Notes: generated by a model from the sequence alone, not told the origin. A stretch of 64,000 nt of DNA from an uncultured Anaeromyxobacter sp. (GCA_903904005.1 CAIVAR010000161.1:1-64000), one strand, 5' to 3'. Counted from the stretch's first letter, positions 1 to 9,724 are shown. Program-made: numbers and translations.

Positions 1-985
<985 letters not shown>

Positions 986-1112
986 CTCCCTCTTCTCAGG
1001 CCGCAGAGGCCGAGTCGAGGCCGAGATCGAGGTTCCCATCGGGAACCCGGTCCCGGATTCGCTGTTCGTGCGTTTCTACCCTTCGTATGGTTGTTCGACG
1101 GCTCGTCCGTCC

Positions 1113-1126
1113 GATCTTTAACAATT

Positions 1127-1127
<1 letters not shown>
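1113..1127 (+). promoter_or_regulatory. boxA-like antitermination element upstream of 5S
   Basis: GATCTTTAACAATTT closely matches the rrn boxA core (CTCTTTAACAA), the NusB/NusE-binding RNA element. boxA normally lies in the 16S leader and the 16S-23S spacer; here a copy sits directly before 5S. Sequence match only. Confidence 0.5.
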
Positions 1128-1242
<115 letters not shown>

Positions 1243-1250
1243 TTCTTTTT

Positions 1251-1288
1251 GAGGGCCCGCTGGGGAAATCCAGCGGGCCCTCTCCTTT
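1251..1288 (+). terminator. rrn operon terminator
   Basis: Perfect 13-bp stem (arms 1251-1263 and 1270-1282, GAGGGCCCGCTGG and its complement) with a 6-nt loop, followed by TCCTTTT. A textbook rho-independent terminator just after 5S. Confidence 0.9.
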
Positions 1289-1331
1289 TGGAGTCGGGTA
1301 GACTGCGCGGGCGCTCGAGCGAGGAGGGGCC

Positions 1332-2210
1332 ATGCTGGGGATCATCGGAGGGTCGGGCCTGGAGCATGCGATGGGTACGCTCGGGCATTCCGAGTCGCAC
1401 GACGTCGACACCGCCTTCGGGAAGCCCTCGGCACCCATCGTCACCACCGAGGTGGATGGCGTCCCGCTCGCGCTCCTGAAGAGGCACGGGGACGGGCACG
1501 TCTTCAACCCGTCGAACGTTCCCTACCGGGCCAACATCCTCGCCATGAAGCAGCTCGGCGTGACCCGCATCCTGGCCACCGGGGCGGCGGGGAGCCTGCG
1601 CGAGGAGATCGCGCCCCGGTCCCTGGTCATCCCCGACCAGGTGATCGACAAGACCTTCCGCCGCGCTGGCACATTCTTCGACGAGATCGCCGTCCATATC
1701 GAGCTCGCCTCGCCGTTCTGCCCGTCCCTGCGCGACGTCCTGGCGCGGGCCTCGGCGAGCTCATCGACCAGGGTCCAGCAGGGCGGGACCTACGTCTGCA
1801 TGGAAGGGCCGCAGTTCTCCACCCGGGCGGAGAGCGAGCTCCACCGGTCCTGGGGCGCTTCGCTCATCGGGATGACCGCGATGCCCGAGGCGCGTCTCGC
1901 CCGGGAGGCGGAGATCTGCTACGCGCTCGTGGCGCTGCCGACGGACTACGACTGCTGGCGTCCCCATCCGCACGCGCTCGACCAGTTCGAGCTCCTCGAG
2001 GAGATCATCGGGAACCTCAAGGCGGCGAGCACCGTTGCGCTCGAGCTCATCCGGACCGCGCTGCCACAGGTTCGCGCCCTCGGGAGCGCTCGCTGCCCGT
2101 GCCAGTCGGCCCTCGAGCTCGCCATCTGGTCCGACCGTTCCCTCATCCCCGCCTCGACCCGCGAGCGGCTCCGGCCGATCCTGGGGAAGTACCTCGACGC
2201 GAAGCCTTGA
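1332..2210 (+). CDS. mtnP: S-methyl-5'-thioadenosine phosphorylase
   Basis: 292 aa, the usual length for the MTAP/PNP family. It phosphorolyses methylthioadenosine, the by-product of polyamine and homoserine-lactone synthesis, to adenine and methylthioribose-1-phosphate in the methionine salvage pathway. The N-terminal GIIGGSGLE phosphate loop, MEGPQFSTRAES (residues 157-168) and TDYDCW (204-209) are visible. Asp at 205 and 207 is the purine-site signature of adenine-specific MTAP rather than the Asn of guanosine/inosine phosphorylases. Start ATG is preceded by GAGGAGG. It stands right after the rrn terminator, and the small PH-type gene follows after 11 nt, possibly as one transcript. Confidence 0.93.
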   Translation: MLGIIGGSGLEHAMGTLGHSESHDVDTAFGKPSAPIVTTEVDGVPLALLKRHGDGHVFNPSNVPYRANILAMKQLGVTRILATGAAGSLREEIAPRSLVIPDQVIDKTFRRAGTFFDEIAVHIELASPFCPSLRDVLARASASSSTRVQQGGTYVCMEGPQFSTRAESELHRSWGASLIGMTAMPEARLAREAEICYALVALPTDYDCWRPHPHALDQFELLEEIIGNLKAASTVALELIRTALPQVRALGSARCPCQSALELAIWSDRSLIPASTRERLRPILGKYLDAKP

Positions 2211-2221
2211 GGAGCCGGGCG

Positions 2222-2806
2222 ATGCGCCAGTTCCCGATGAGCCTGTCGGCCGGGGTGAAGGTGATCTCCGGCCTCGTCGTGGTCCTGCTGTGCGCGATTC
2301 CGCTGCTGGTGTGGGGATTCTTCCCCGGGATCGCCATCGGCGGCCCCGGCGGCCCCGCGGGAGCCGGGGTCCAGCTCGCCACCCGGCTCGGGACGCTGCT
2401 CGCCCCCCTGATCGCGGTCGCGTGCTTTGCGCTCTCACCCCGGGCGGTCGAGATCGAGGGTGGGGAGCTCAAGGTTCTCCGCCGGGCCTGGCCGGCGGCG
2501 GCCTACCGGCTCTCGGAGATCGAGCGGGTGGGGATCCTGCCCCCGGGATGGCTTTCCGGGGCGCTGCGCACCTTCGGGAACGGTGGGCTCTTCGGCTACT
2601 ACGGCTGGTTCTACAAGAAGGGGGCCTTCCGCCTCTTCGCCACCCGCAGCGATCGGCTGGTCGAGACGGTGATCGGCGGCAGGCGGGTGGTCTTCTCGCC
2701 CGACGATCCATCCCGGCTCGTGGAGGCAATTCTCGCCGCGGCGCCCCGGGCCCGGCGTGCTCAGGGAGCCGAGGCGGGCGCGGCGAGCGCCACCCGGACC
2801 AGCTGA
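2222..2806 (+). CDS. PH-domain-like membrane protein (bPH_5 type)
   Basis: 194 aa from ATG 2222. Two hydrophobic segments (about residues 12-35 and 45-65) precede a soluble part with the pattern of small bacterial PH-like membrane proteins: a Tyr-rich segment with GLFGYYGWFY, then FRLFATRSDRLVE and a final VVFSPDDPSRLVEAIL, which fits the bPH_5 family. Function of the family is unknown; membrane location is inferred. The gene starts 11 nt after mtnP. Its last 46 bp overlap the 3' end of the convergent Nudix gene, an unusually long tail-to-tail overlap. A longer in-frame ORF upstream is antisense-type read-through of mtnP and was not used. Confidence 0.75.
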   Translation: MRQFPMSLSAGVKVISGLVVVLLCAIPLLVWGFFPGIAIGGPGGPAGAGVQLATRLGTLLAPLIAVACFALSPRAVEIEGGELKVLRRAWPAAAYRLSEIERVGILPPGWLSGALRTFGNGGLFGYYGWFYKKGAFRLFATRSDRLVETVIGGRRVVFSPDDPSRLVEAILAAAPRARRAQGAEAGAASATRTS

Positions 2807-3183
2807 CGCACGTTCTCCGGGCATTCGAGCCCGGCAGCGTCGTCGACCCAGCGCGCCTCGCTCCACTCGTCGCACGGCGCGAGCGTTCGGCTCGCCACGT
2901 CGGCCACGAAGGCGAAGTTCATGTGCAGCCCCTTCGACCCGGCCGGATGCTCCTCGTAGCCGACCAGTCCGGGCGGCGTCCCGTCCACCCCCAGGCCGGA
3001 CGGAAAGCTCCCCGACAGCCCGGTCTCCTCGCGGAGCTCCCGGACGGCGGCCTCCAGCGGGGTCTCGCCGGGCTCGATCTCGCCCCCCACCGGCAGCCAG
3101 GTTCCGAGCCGGCGGTGGCGAACGAGCAGCACGGCGCCGCCATTGCGGGCGAAGATGGCGACCGAAAAGGCGCGGCGGCTCAC
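2761..3183 (-). CDS. Nudix hydrolase
   Basis: 140 aa from GTG 3183. The full Nudix box GX5EX7REUXEEXGU is present (GGEIEPGETPLEAAVRELRE then ETGL), so divalent-metal-dependent pyrophosphohydrolase activity is expected. The substrate cannot be told from sequence; the short single-domain form resembles MutT-like or ADP-sugar/NTP pyrophosphatases. Its GTG overlaps the TGA of the upstream Nramp-family gene (GTGA), so the two are probably translationally coupled, and it is the last gene of the leftward PRC/CBS-transporter-Nudix set. The 3' end overlaps the convergent PH-type gene by 46 bp. Confidence 0.88.
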   Translation of the reverse strand: MSRRAFSVAIFARNGGAVLLVRHRRLGTWLPVGGEIEPGETPLEAAVRELREETGLSGSFPSGLGVDGTPPGLVGYEEHPAGSKGLHMNFAFVADVASRTLAPCDEWSEARWVDDAAGLECPENVRQLVRVALAAPASAP

Positions 3184-4469
3184 GTGAACACCAGCTCGCG
3201 GATGCCGGTCGCCACCAGGTAGGCGGTCAGGGTGATCATGACCACGGTGGTGGTCCAGGCGATCATGTTGAACCAGCGGCCGTTCTTGTGGACCCCCATG
3301 AGCTTCTCGTCGTTGGCGAGCCGGAGCATGTAGATGAGCACGAATGGCAGCAGCATGCCGTTCACGATCTGCGACACCAGCATGATCCGGATGAGCGGCA
3401 GCTTCGGGATGAGGACCACGCCTGCGCCCACGGCCACGATGCCGGTGAAGAGCCAGTAGAACTGCTTGGCCTCGCCCCATTTCCGGTCGAGCCCCGACTC
3501 CCAGCCGGCCGACTCGGTGACGAAGTACGCCGTCGAGAGGGGAAGGATGGCGGCCGCGAAGAGGGAGGCGTTGAAGAGGCCGAAGGCGAAGAGCCAGGAG
3601 GCGTACTTCCCGGCCAGCGGCGCCAGCGCCAGCGCCGCCTGATCGGCGGTCTGGATGGAGATCCCCTGCTTGTGAAGGGTGGCCGCGCAGGCCATGACGA
3701 TGGAGAAGGCCACGATGTCGGTGACGATGCAGCCCATGACCACGTCGATGCGGGTGTAGCGGAGCTCGTCGACGTCGATGCGCTTCTCGACCACGGCGGC
3801 CTGCTGGTAGAACTGCATCCAGGGCGCGATGGTCGTTCCCACGAGCCCGATGAGCATGGCCACGTAGGCCCCGTCCCCCGAGAAGGTGGGGGTCACCGCC
3901 GCCAGCGCCACCTCCCCCCAGTCGGGCTTCGCGAGCACGAGGGAGATGGGGTAGGCGATGTAGAGCAGGCTGGCGATGAGGAACACCTTCTCCACCAGCC
4001 GGTACGACCCCTTCAGCACCAGGAACCAGACCCCGATCGCGACGAGCGGAACCGACACCCAGGGCGGGACCCGGAAGATCTGCAGGCTCGCCGCCACGCC
4101 GGCGAACTCGGCGATGGTGTTGGCCAGGTTGGCGACCACGAGCGCGACCGAGATCCAGAAGGTGGTCCGGACGCCGAAGTTCTCCCGGATCAGGTCGGCG
4201 AGCCCCTTGCCGGTGACCACCCCCATGCGCGCGCTCATCTCCTGCACGACGATGAGGGCCACGGTGATGGGGCCGAGCGTCCAGAGCAGCTTGGTGCCGA
4301 ACTGGGCGCCGGCGACCGAGTAGGTGGTGATGCCGCCGGCGTCGTTGTCGACGCTCGCGGTGATGAGCCCCGGCCCCATCACGGCGAGGAAGAGGGCGAC
4401 GCGCTTCCACCGCCCGGGGCGGACCTGCCGCTTCTCAGGCGGCATCGACCACCTCGGCGAGGATGTCAT
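3180..4469 (-). CDS. Nramp (SLC11)-family metal transporter with non-canonical metal site
   Basis: 429 aa, about eleven predicted membrane helices, inner membrane. The fold signature GPGLITAS and AGAQFG flank helix 1, but the canonical DPGN of Mn/Fe transporters reads DAGG (residues 43-46), so the Asp ligand stays while Asn becomes Gly. The helix-6 MPH ligand triad reads APW (215-217), losing the Met that favours transition metals. This is the pattern of Nramp-related clades distinct from MntH; at least one such clade (NRMT) carries Mg2+. The gene overlaps the upstream MgtE_N/CBS protein (start 4469, or 4445 for the internal ATG), which supports a Mg2+ or mixed divalent role. Calling it MntH would be unsafe. 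Confidence 0.9.
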   Translation of the reverse strand: MTSSPRWSMPPEKRQVRPGRWKRVALFLAVMGPGLITASVDNDAGGITTYSVAGAQFGTKLLWTLGPITVALIVVQEMSARMGVVTGKGLADLIRENFGVRTTFWISVALVVANLANTIAEFAGVAASLQIFRVPPWVSVPLVAIGVWFLVLKGSYRLVEKVFLIASLLYIAYPISLVLAKPDWGEVALAAVTPTFSGDGAYVAMLIGLVGTTIAPWMQFYQQAAVVEKRIDVDELRYTRIDVVMGCIVTDIVAFSIVMACAATLHKQGISIQTADQAALALAPLAGKYASWLFAFGLFNASLFAAAILPLSTAYFVTESAGWESGLDRKWGEAKQFYWLFTGIVAVGAGVVLIPKLPLIRIMLVSQIVNGMLLPFVLIYMLRLANDEKLMGVHKNGRWFNMIAWTTTVVMITLTAYLVATGIRELVFT

Positions 4470-5697
4470 CGACCGTCACCATGCCCATGAGCGATCCCGC
4501 CGAGTCGACCACCGGCACCGAGAGGAGGTTGTACTTGGAGGCGGCGCGGGCCACGTCGCGCACGTCGGCGCCGGCCCCCACCGAGGCGGGGATCTCCCGC
4601 AGCAGGGCGGAGAGGGGAGTCGCCGGGTCGGCGGCCACGATCAGGTCCTTGAGGGTCACCATCCCCTGGAGGAGCCCACCCTCGACCACGAAGATCTCGT
4701 ACAGGAGCGGCAGATCCTCGGCCCGGCGCCGGACCTCGGCGAAGGCGTCGGAGACGGTGGCCGTCGGGGGCAGCTCCACCAGGTCGGGTGTCATGAGCCC
4801 GCCCGCCGATCGGGGGTGGTACTCGAGGAGCTCGGCCACCTCGGCCGCCTCCGGCTTCTCCATGGCCAGGAGCAGCTCGGCCCGCGTGTCGCCGGGGAGC
4901 TCGGAGAGGGCGTCGGCCGCCTCGTCGGGGGCCATCTCCTCGAGGATGTCGGCCGCCTGCTCGGGTGGCACCGCCTCGAGGAGCTCGGTGGCGAGTTCGG
5001 TGGAGGTCTCCTCGAGGGCGTCGGCGGCGGTCTCCACGTCGAGCCGCTGGAAGAGCACCTCGCGCTGGTGCCGGTCGAGATCCTCCATGATCTCGGCCAG
5101 GTCGGCGGGGTGGAGCGAGGCCAGCGCCTTCTTCGTGGCCTCGATCCGCACCCGGCCGGGCGCGCTCTCGATGGGCTGGACCAGCTTCCAGGAGAGGAAG
5201 GTGTCGTTGTTCAGGTAGCGGGACTTGGGACGGACGAGACCCACGAGCCCGTCGACCGGCCGCTGCCAGCCCATGCGCCGGACCAGTCCGCGCAGGCCGA
5301 CGTCGACGTGGGCGATGCGGAGCTGCCCCTTGGTCTCCAGGAAGTGGAGGTCGTTCACGCGGACCAGCTTCGCGCCCTCCATGTCGACGATCTGCCGGTC
5401 GAGGATCTCCTGGCCGAGGTGGAGCCGGTCGGCCATCGGGCCGGTCGGGGCCGGTCCGATGGGAGCGCCGGCGGAGAGCTGGATGGTGCCGTTCACCGAG
5501 GCGACCGAGGTCCAGGGGATCTGGTGGATCTCCCTGCCCGAGCGGACCAGCAGCGACTCGACGGGAGGGTAGGGCTCCCCGCTCACCGCGACGAGGTCGG
5601 CGAGCCGGCCCAGTTGCTTGCCGTCCGAGGAAACGACCTTCTTGCCGACCAGGTCGGTGAAGAAGAGGAAGCGGAACTTTCCGGACGGACGCTCCAT
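4435..5697 (-). CDS. PRC-barrel/MgtE N-domain/CBS protein, partner of the Nramp-family transporter
   Basis: 420 aa, no membrane helix. Order: PRC-barrel-like halves (about 10-70 and 95-160), MgtE_N superhelix (about 190-290, rich in repeated Leu/Ala-Asp helices such as HPADLAEIMEDL), then two CBS motifs (about 295-350 and 355-415). In MgtE the N and CBS domains sense cytosolic Mg2+ and gate the pore; here the pore domain is missing and the next gene, overlapping by 11-35 bp, is an Nramp-family transporter. It is therefore probably a regulatory subunit in trans. Start ATG 5697 has GGGAG six bases upstream; the longer ORF from 5754 lacks such a site. Confidence 0.88.
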   Translation of the reverse strand: MERPSGKFRFLFFTDLVGKKVVSSDGKQLGRLADLVAVSGEPYPPVESLLVRSGREIHQIPWTSVASVNGTIQLSAGAPIGPAPTGPMADRLHLGQEILDRQIVDMEGAKLVRVNDLHFLETKGQLRIAHVDVGLRGLVRRMGWQRPVDGLVGLVRPKSRYLNNDTFLSWKLVQPIESAPGRVRIEATKKALASLHPADLAEIMEDLDRHQREVLFQRLDVETAADALEETSTELATELLEAVPPEQAADILEEMAPDEAADALSELPGDTRAELLLAMEKPEAAEVAELLEYHPRSAGGLMTPDLVELPPTATVSDAFAEVRRRAEDLPLLYEIFVVEGGLLQGMVTLKDLIVAADPATPLSALLREIPASVGAGADVRDVARAASKYNLLSVPVVDSAGSLMGMVTVDDILAEVVDAA

Positions 5698-5799
5698 GGG
5701 GCACTCCCGCGCGTGGGCCTCGCGCGGTCTAGGCTCCGCCGCGCCGCGTGTCAACGCAAGTTCCCGGCGGCCCTTCGTTTTCCTGCCTCGGGCCCTTCG

Positions 5800-6303
5800 T
5801 CAGGTCCGGGCCAGCGCCTCGGCGAAACGCCGGGTGCGGCGCGCCATCACGATGTTGAGGAGCGGCAGGAGCGCCATCTGGCCGGGAACGGCCAGCCAGG
5901 CGAACCGCTCCCCCGGCGGTGAGAGCGCGACCACCACCACGAAGGCGGCCACGAAGACCGCATCGGCGATCCGCAGCTTCCGCCGCGCATCGAGCACACG
6001 GGCGAGCCGCGCCGACTCCGCCGCCCGCCAGCCCTCCGGGTCCTCGCGCTGCCGGGCCAGGGCGTCGGCGTGCCGGACGGCCTGCCGGCGAAGCGCCCAG
6101 AAGCCGGGCCCGATCTCGAGCAGCCCGATGGTGGCGAGCGCCAGCGCGAGCAGTCGCTGCTCTGGCGCGGCGAGGAGCAGGGCCAGGGCGGCGCCCAGGT
6201 TGGCCGCGCCCAGCAGGGCGAAGACGAGCGCGTCGCGACGCTCGCCCTCGAAGTAGGCGTCGATGGCGCGTCGGACGGCGACCTGTGTGCTGGAACTCTC
6301 CAT
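5800..6303 (-). CDS. hypothetical four-helix membrane protein
   Basis: 167 aa. Hydrophobic segments at about 27-46, 52-72, 112-128 and 135-152 suggest four membrane helices, with a charged loop (residues 73-108) between the second and third. No known domain is recognised. It follows the 828-residue secreted protein by 24 nt on the same strand, so the two are probably co-transcribed and may act together at the envelope. Codon use is like that of the neighbours. Confidence 0.75.
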   Translation of the reverse strand: MESSSTQVAVRRAIDAYFEGERRDALVFALLGAANLGAALALLLAAPEQRLLALALATIGLLEIGPGFWALRRQAVRHADALARQREDPEGWRAAESARLARVLDARRKLRIADAVFVAAFVVVVALSPPGERFAWLAVPGQMALLPLLNIVMARRTRRFAEALART

Positions 6304-6327
6304 GGATCGTTCCCCCCCTGGACGGGA

Positions 6328-8814
6328 TCAGCGCCGCCCGCCGCCGCCGTGGAAGCCACCGCCGCCCCAGCCGCCACCGCCGCCGTGGCTTCCACCCCCG
6401 CCGCCGCGGTCCCATCCGCCGCCACTGCCGCCGCCACCGCCGCCGCGGGACTCGCCACCGCCCCGGTCGGACCCGCCGCCGGAGCCACCGCTGGAGCCGC
6501 CGCGGTCCCATCCGCTTCCGGAGTTGTCGTGCGACCAGCTCGCGCCGGCCGAGCGCTGGTCGCCGGCGGTGCGGGCCTGCTGCTCGGAGGCGAGCGACTG
6601 GCTCTTCTCCGGGCTGGCGTTGCTCCAGCCGCCGCCCGAGTCGTGCTGCTGGAAGCTCCCGCTCTGGGAGTTGTACCGGTAGACGTTGCCGTCGTGGTCG
6701 GCGTAGGTCTCGTTGCCCGCGTGGACCGCGCTCGTGGACTGGCCGCCCGGCCCGGTGACCTTGCCGGCGCTGACCGTCTCCGACTTCCCGGTGTAGGCGT
6801 TGCCGACGGTGGCCTTGGCCCCGGAGGCGGTCACGCCGGTCTTGGGGTTGTAGGTCGTGCCTGCGGCGTCGTGGGCGTAGTTCCCGGTGTAGACGTTCTG
6901 CACCGAGCCCCGCTGTCCGGCGCTCATGCGGCCGGTGGTGGAGTTGTAGGAGTGGGCCACCTGGTTCGACCAGGCGTTCCCGCTCCAGGCGTTGTATCCA
7001 CCCGAGGTACGGGTGACCGCTCCCGTGCTTCCCCACTGGTGGTAGACGTTGCCGGAGGTGGCGGCCCAGCCGCCCCCGCCCCAGGCCGCTCCGCCGTGCC
7101 AGCCCCAGGCGGCTCCCCAGCAGGGCGAGGCGCCCCACATGGCCATTCCCATCGCCATCCCGAAGCCGAAGCCCATGGCCCAGCCAGTCCACGGGGTCCA
7201 GGCCATGGCCACGCCGTAGCCGTAGGTCACCGGCGGCGGATACCACACGGCCACCCCGACGTAAGCCGGGTAGACGTAGCCGGTGCCGTAGACCACCACG
7301 CCGTCCGGCGTCACCACCTCGCCCAGGTAGCCGGGCGTGTAACCGACGGTGACGTACTCGGGGGTGGCCGCGTAGATCCGCACGTAGGTCACCCAGTAGA
7401 GGGGCGAGCTGGGCGGGATGGAGTAGATGACCGCCGGGATCATGTCGGCGGAGAGCCACGGGCCGGTCGCCGACCGGCCGACGAACCAGATCCCCAGGTA
7501 GAGCGAGTACCACTCGGTCGGCGAGACCATGATGATGGGGTCGGGCGAGTTGAAGACGTACTGGAGCGGCGTGCCCGCGATGGGCTTCAGCTGCGCCGGG
7601 CCGGTGATGGTGGCCGTGAAGGAGGCCTTGGAGCGATCGACCGTGGCCTGCTGCGGGATGCTCGCCGCGATCACCGCCGCCGCGGCCTGCGGCGTGCCGG
7701 GGACCGACGCCTTCATGTTCTCCTTGGGGCTCCCGTCCGGAACCTGGGCGAAGTCGGGGGGGAGCGACTTGCCGGGCACGTAGGTCCACGGTCCGTTCAG
7801 GTCGGGGGCGGAGAACCAGCGGCCGGAGACGAGCACGTAGGTCACCTGGTTCTGGATGTCGAGGAAGACGTTGCCGGTGGTGTTGGCCACGTAGAGGAGG
7901 TTGGTCGTCTCGACGGGCACCCAGTCGGGCGCGCCCTGGAAGACCACCAGCTCGGTGGGGCGCGTGGCCACGAGGAGCGCGGGCGGGTCCTTCTTCAGGG
8001 TGGGCATCTTCTTCGTGGTGTCGTCGGCGACACCCGGGAGCAGGTCGACGACCTTCTGGGTCGAGAGCTGCTTCGCCAGATCGTCGCCCCCCTTGGGCCC
8101 CTTCTTCGCGACCGTCCACGGTCCGGAGAGCGACGGGGCCTGCACCCAGCCGTCCCAGACGTGGATGTAGTTCACGGCCTTGGCGTCCTGCAGGATGAGG
8201 GCGCGGGTGTTGATGACGCGCTGGAGCTTGCTGCCCTGGGGCTGGGCGAAGACCGGCGGGCCGTCGATGAGGACGAGCATCGTCGGGATCTGGGTGAAGA
8301 CGAAGGCGGGCGGCTCGTTCTTGACCGGGACCTTGGCCGCCTTGTTCTGGGCGCCGATCACCTTCAGCGACTGCTCGAGCCGATCGAGCGACATGGTCGA
8401 GGGGCCGCCGTTGACCACCTGCTGGATCGTGGCGCCGTACTGGGCGGCGCTCGCCGGCGCGCTCGGGAAGGTCGACTTCACGACCTGGACGTTCTGGAAG
8501 GCGACCGACCGGGCCGTCCGGTCGACGACGGTGACGGCCTTCAGGTCGACGACGCCGAAGGTCGCGTCCTTGGTCCCGTCGGGGAGCACCGAGACCGCCG
8601 CGTGGGCCTCGATGTTGTAGCCGTCCCAGGAGTCGAGCTGGGGCTGGAAGATCGTGTAGGTCACGCCGCCCTGATCCAGGACCTTCGGCCACGGGTCGGG
8701 GGTCACCGCCGAGGCCGGCGGCATGGGGGCAGGAGCGGGTGCCTGGGCTGCGGCGGGGGAGAGCGCCAGGATGGCGAGCGATGCGACGAGACCGCGAAGG
8801 GCGAGACGGGTCAT
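6328..8814 (-). CDS. large secreted protein with Gly-rich tail, function unknown
   Basis: 828 aa from ATG 8814. Residues 1-24 form a signal peptide ending in an Ala/Pro run. The body has repeated Trp/Tyr motifs such as SGRWFSAPDLNGPWTYV and WVQAPSLSGPW, and FNSPDPIIMVSPTEWYSL, then a Gly/Trp/Ala-rich hydrophobic stretch (about 510-590). The C-terminal third has Gly/Ser/Thr repeats with YNPKTG and YTGNYA/YTGKSE units and ends in a Gly-Gly-His-rich tail. Similar proteins are often labelled carbohydrate-binding without proof. An extracytoplasmic structural or surface role is the safest inference. It heads a two-gene unit with the four-helix membrane protein. Confidence 0.82.
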   Translation of the reverse strand: MTRLALRGLVASLAILALSPAAAQAPAPAPMPPASAVTPDPWPKVLDQGGVTYTIFQPQLDSWDGYNIEAHAAVSVLPDGTKDATFGVVDLKAVTVVDRTARSVAFQNVQVVKSTFPSAPASAAQYGATIQQVVNGGPSTMSLDRLEQSLKVIGAQNKAAKVPVKNEPPAFVFTQIPTMLVLIDGPPVFAQPQGSKLQRVINTRALILQDAKAVNYIHVWDGWVQAPSLSGPWTVAKKGPKGGDDLAKQLSTQKVVDLLPGVADDTTKKMPTLKKDPPALLVATRPTELVVFQGAPDWVPVETTNLLYVANTTGNVFLDIQNQVTYVLVSGRWFSAPDLNGPWTYVPGKSLPPDFAQVPDGSPKENMKASVPGTPQAAAAVIAASIPQQATVDRSKASFTATITGPAQLKPIAGTPLQYVFNSPDPIIMVSPTEWYSLYLGIWFVGRSATGPWLSADMIPAVIYSIPPSSPLYWVTYVRIYAATPEYVTVGYTPGYLGEVVTPDGVVVYGTGYVYPAYVGVAVWYPPPVTYGYGVAMAWTPWTGWAMGFGFGMAMGMAMWGASPCWGAAWGWHGGAAWGGGGWAATSGNVYHQWGSTGAVTRTSGGYNAWSGNAWSNQVAHSYNSTTGRMSAGQRGSVQNVYTGNYAHDAAGTTYNPKTGVTASGAKATVGNAYTGKSETVSAGKVTGPGGQSTSAVHAGNETYADHDGNVYRYNSQSGSFQQHDSGGGWSNASPEKSQSLASEQQARTAGDQRSAGASWSHDNSGSGWDRGGSSGGSGGGSDRGGGESRGGGGGGSGGGWDRGGGGGSHGGGGGWGGGGFHGGGGRR

Positions 8815-8867
8815 GAAGCCTCCGGATCCGCCGATTCTCCCTCCGTCCGGGTCCCCGCATGCCATCC

Positions 8868-9716
8868 CTATGGGGTCGCTCGGTATTCTCGCCACGCACC
8901 CCGGACCACCTCGAACACGGTGGAGAGGCCGGTCGCGAAGATGGTGAGGCCGAGCCCGAGGATGAACCCGGAGTTGATGCGCTGGGCCAGTTCCACGGTG
9001 TCGGGATCGGGGGGAGCCGACGCGGGCAGGACCCAGGCGCCGTTCCAGAGCGAGGCGAAGGCGAAGGCGATGAAGACCCCCGAGGAGAAGAGGGTCACGA
9101 TCCAGCGGAACCTGCGCCAGGACGGCTCGAGGAGGGTCAGCGAGGGCGTGGCGAGCGAGACCAGGGTGGAGACGAGGGCGCCCAGGAAGACGAACCTCCA
9201 GGCCGGTCCGGCGCGGAGGTCGACGAGCGCGGGGCCCAGCACCCGGAGGGGATCGGGGATGGCGACCCACACCCAGAGGAAGAGGAGCGTGAATGCGATC
9301 TGGACGAGCGCCTGGACCCGGAGCGACGTGGGCGTGGGGGGACGGCGGGGAACCGGGAGGCGGCGCGGGTCCCAGGTCTGCGCCGTGCGACGGAACCAGA
9401 CCTCCATGGCGGCGAAGGCGACGGTGGCGATGCCGAACTGGAGGGAGAGGTAGAAGACCGCGGTCCGGAACCAGGGAACGGGGCGGCCGATCCCGATCAT
9501 CGCGGCGACGGCCCCGAAGGCGAGCACGAGCCCGGTGACCGCCGCGATGGCGAGCAGGGAGATCCGGAAGAAGGGGAAGAGGGCAGGGCCGATGACCTCC
9601 TGCCCCAGGACCAGGCGCCGTCCGTCGGCGCGGTACCGGCCGGCGACGAGGTCGTCCTGCCGGCCGGAGGGGAGGTAGGTGCGCACGTTGAGCAGGTAGC
9701 GTTCGACGACTTCCAT
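8868..9716 (-). CDS. HAAS-like membrane protein paired with PadR
   Basis: 282 aa from ATG 9716. The first residues (EVVERYLLNVRTYLP) and the segment VIGPALFPFFRI match HAAS/DUF1700-type proteins that accompany PadR regulators, but the soluble helical part between them is much shorter than usual: SGRQDDLVAGRY joins what look like the two ends of that domain. Six or so membrane segments follow. It starts 8 nt after padR, so the two form an operon. HAAS proteins are thought to signal to, or be controlled by, their PadR partner; whether this shortened version does is unknown. Confidence 0.82.
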   Translation of the reverse strand: MEVVERYLLNVRTYLPSGRQDDLVAGRYRADGRRLVLGQEVIGPALFPFFRISLLAIAAVTGLVLAFGAVAAMIGIGRPVPWFRTAVFYLSLQFGIATVAFAAMEVWFRRTAQTWDPRRLPVPRRPPTPTSLRVQALVQIAFTLLFLWVWVAIPDPLRVLGPALVDLRAGPAWRFVFLGALVSTLVSLATPSLTLLEPSWRRFRWIVTLFSSGVFIAFAFASLWNGAWVLPASAPPDPDTVELAQRINSGFILGLGLTIFATGLSTVFEVVRGAWREYRATP

Positions 9717-9724
9717 GTGGCCTC

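Noticed and set aside
6070-9453. A 1127-codon plus-strand frame opposite the secreted protein
   Set aside because: Ala/Gly/Arg-rich, no domain; the minus strand has a signal peptide, sensible codon use and a stop consistent with the next gene.
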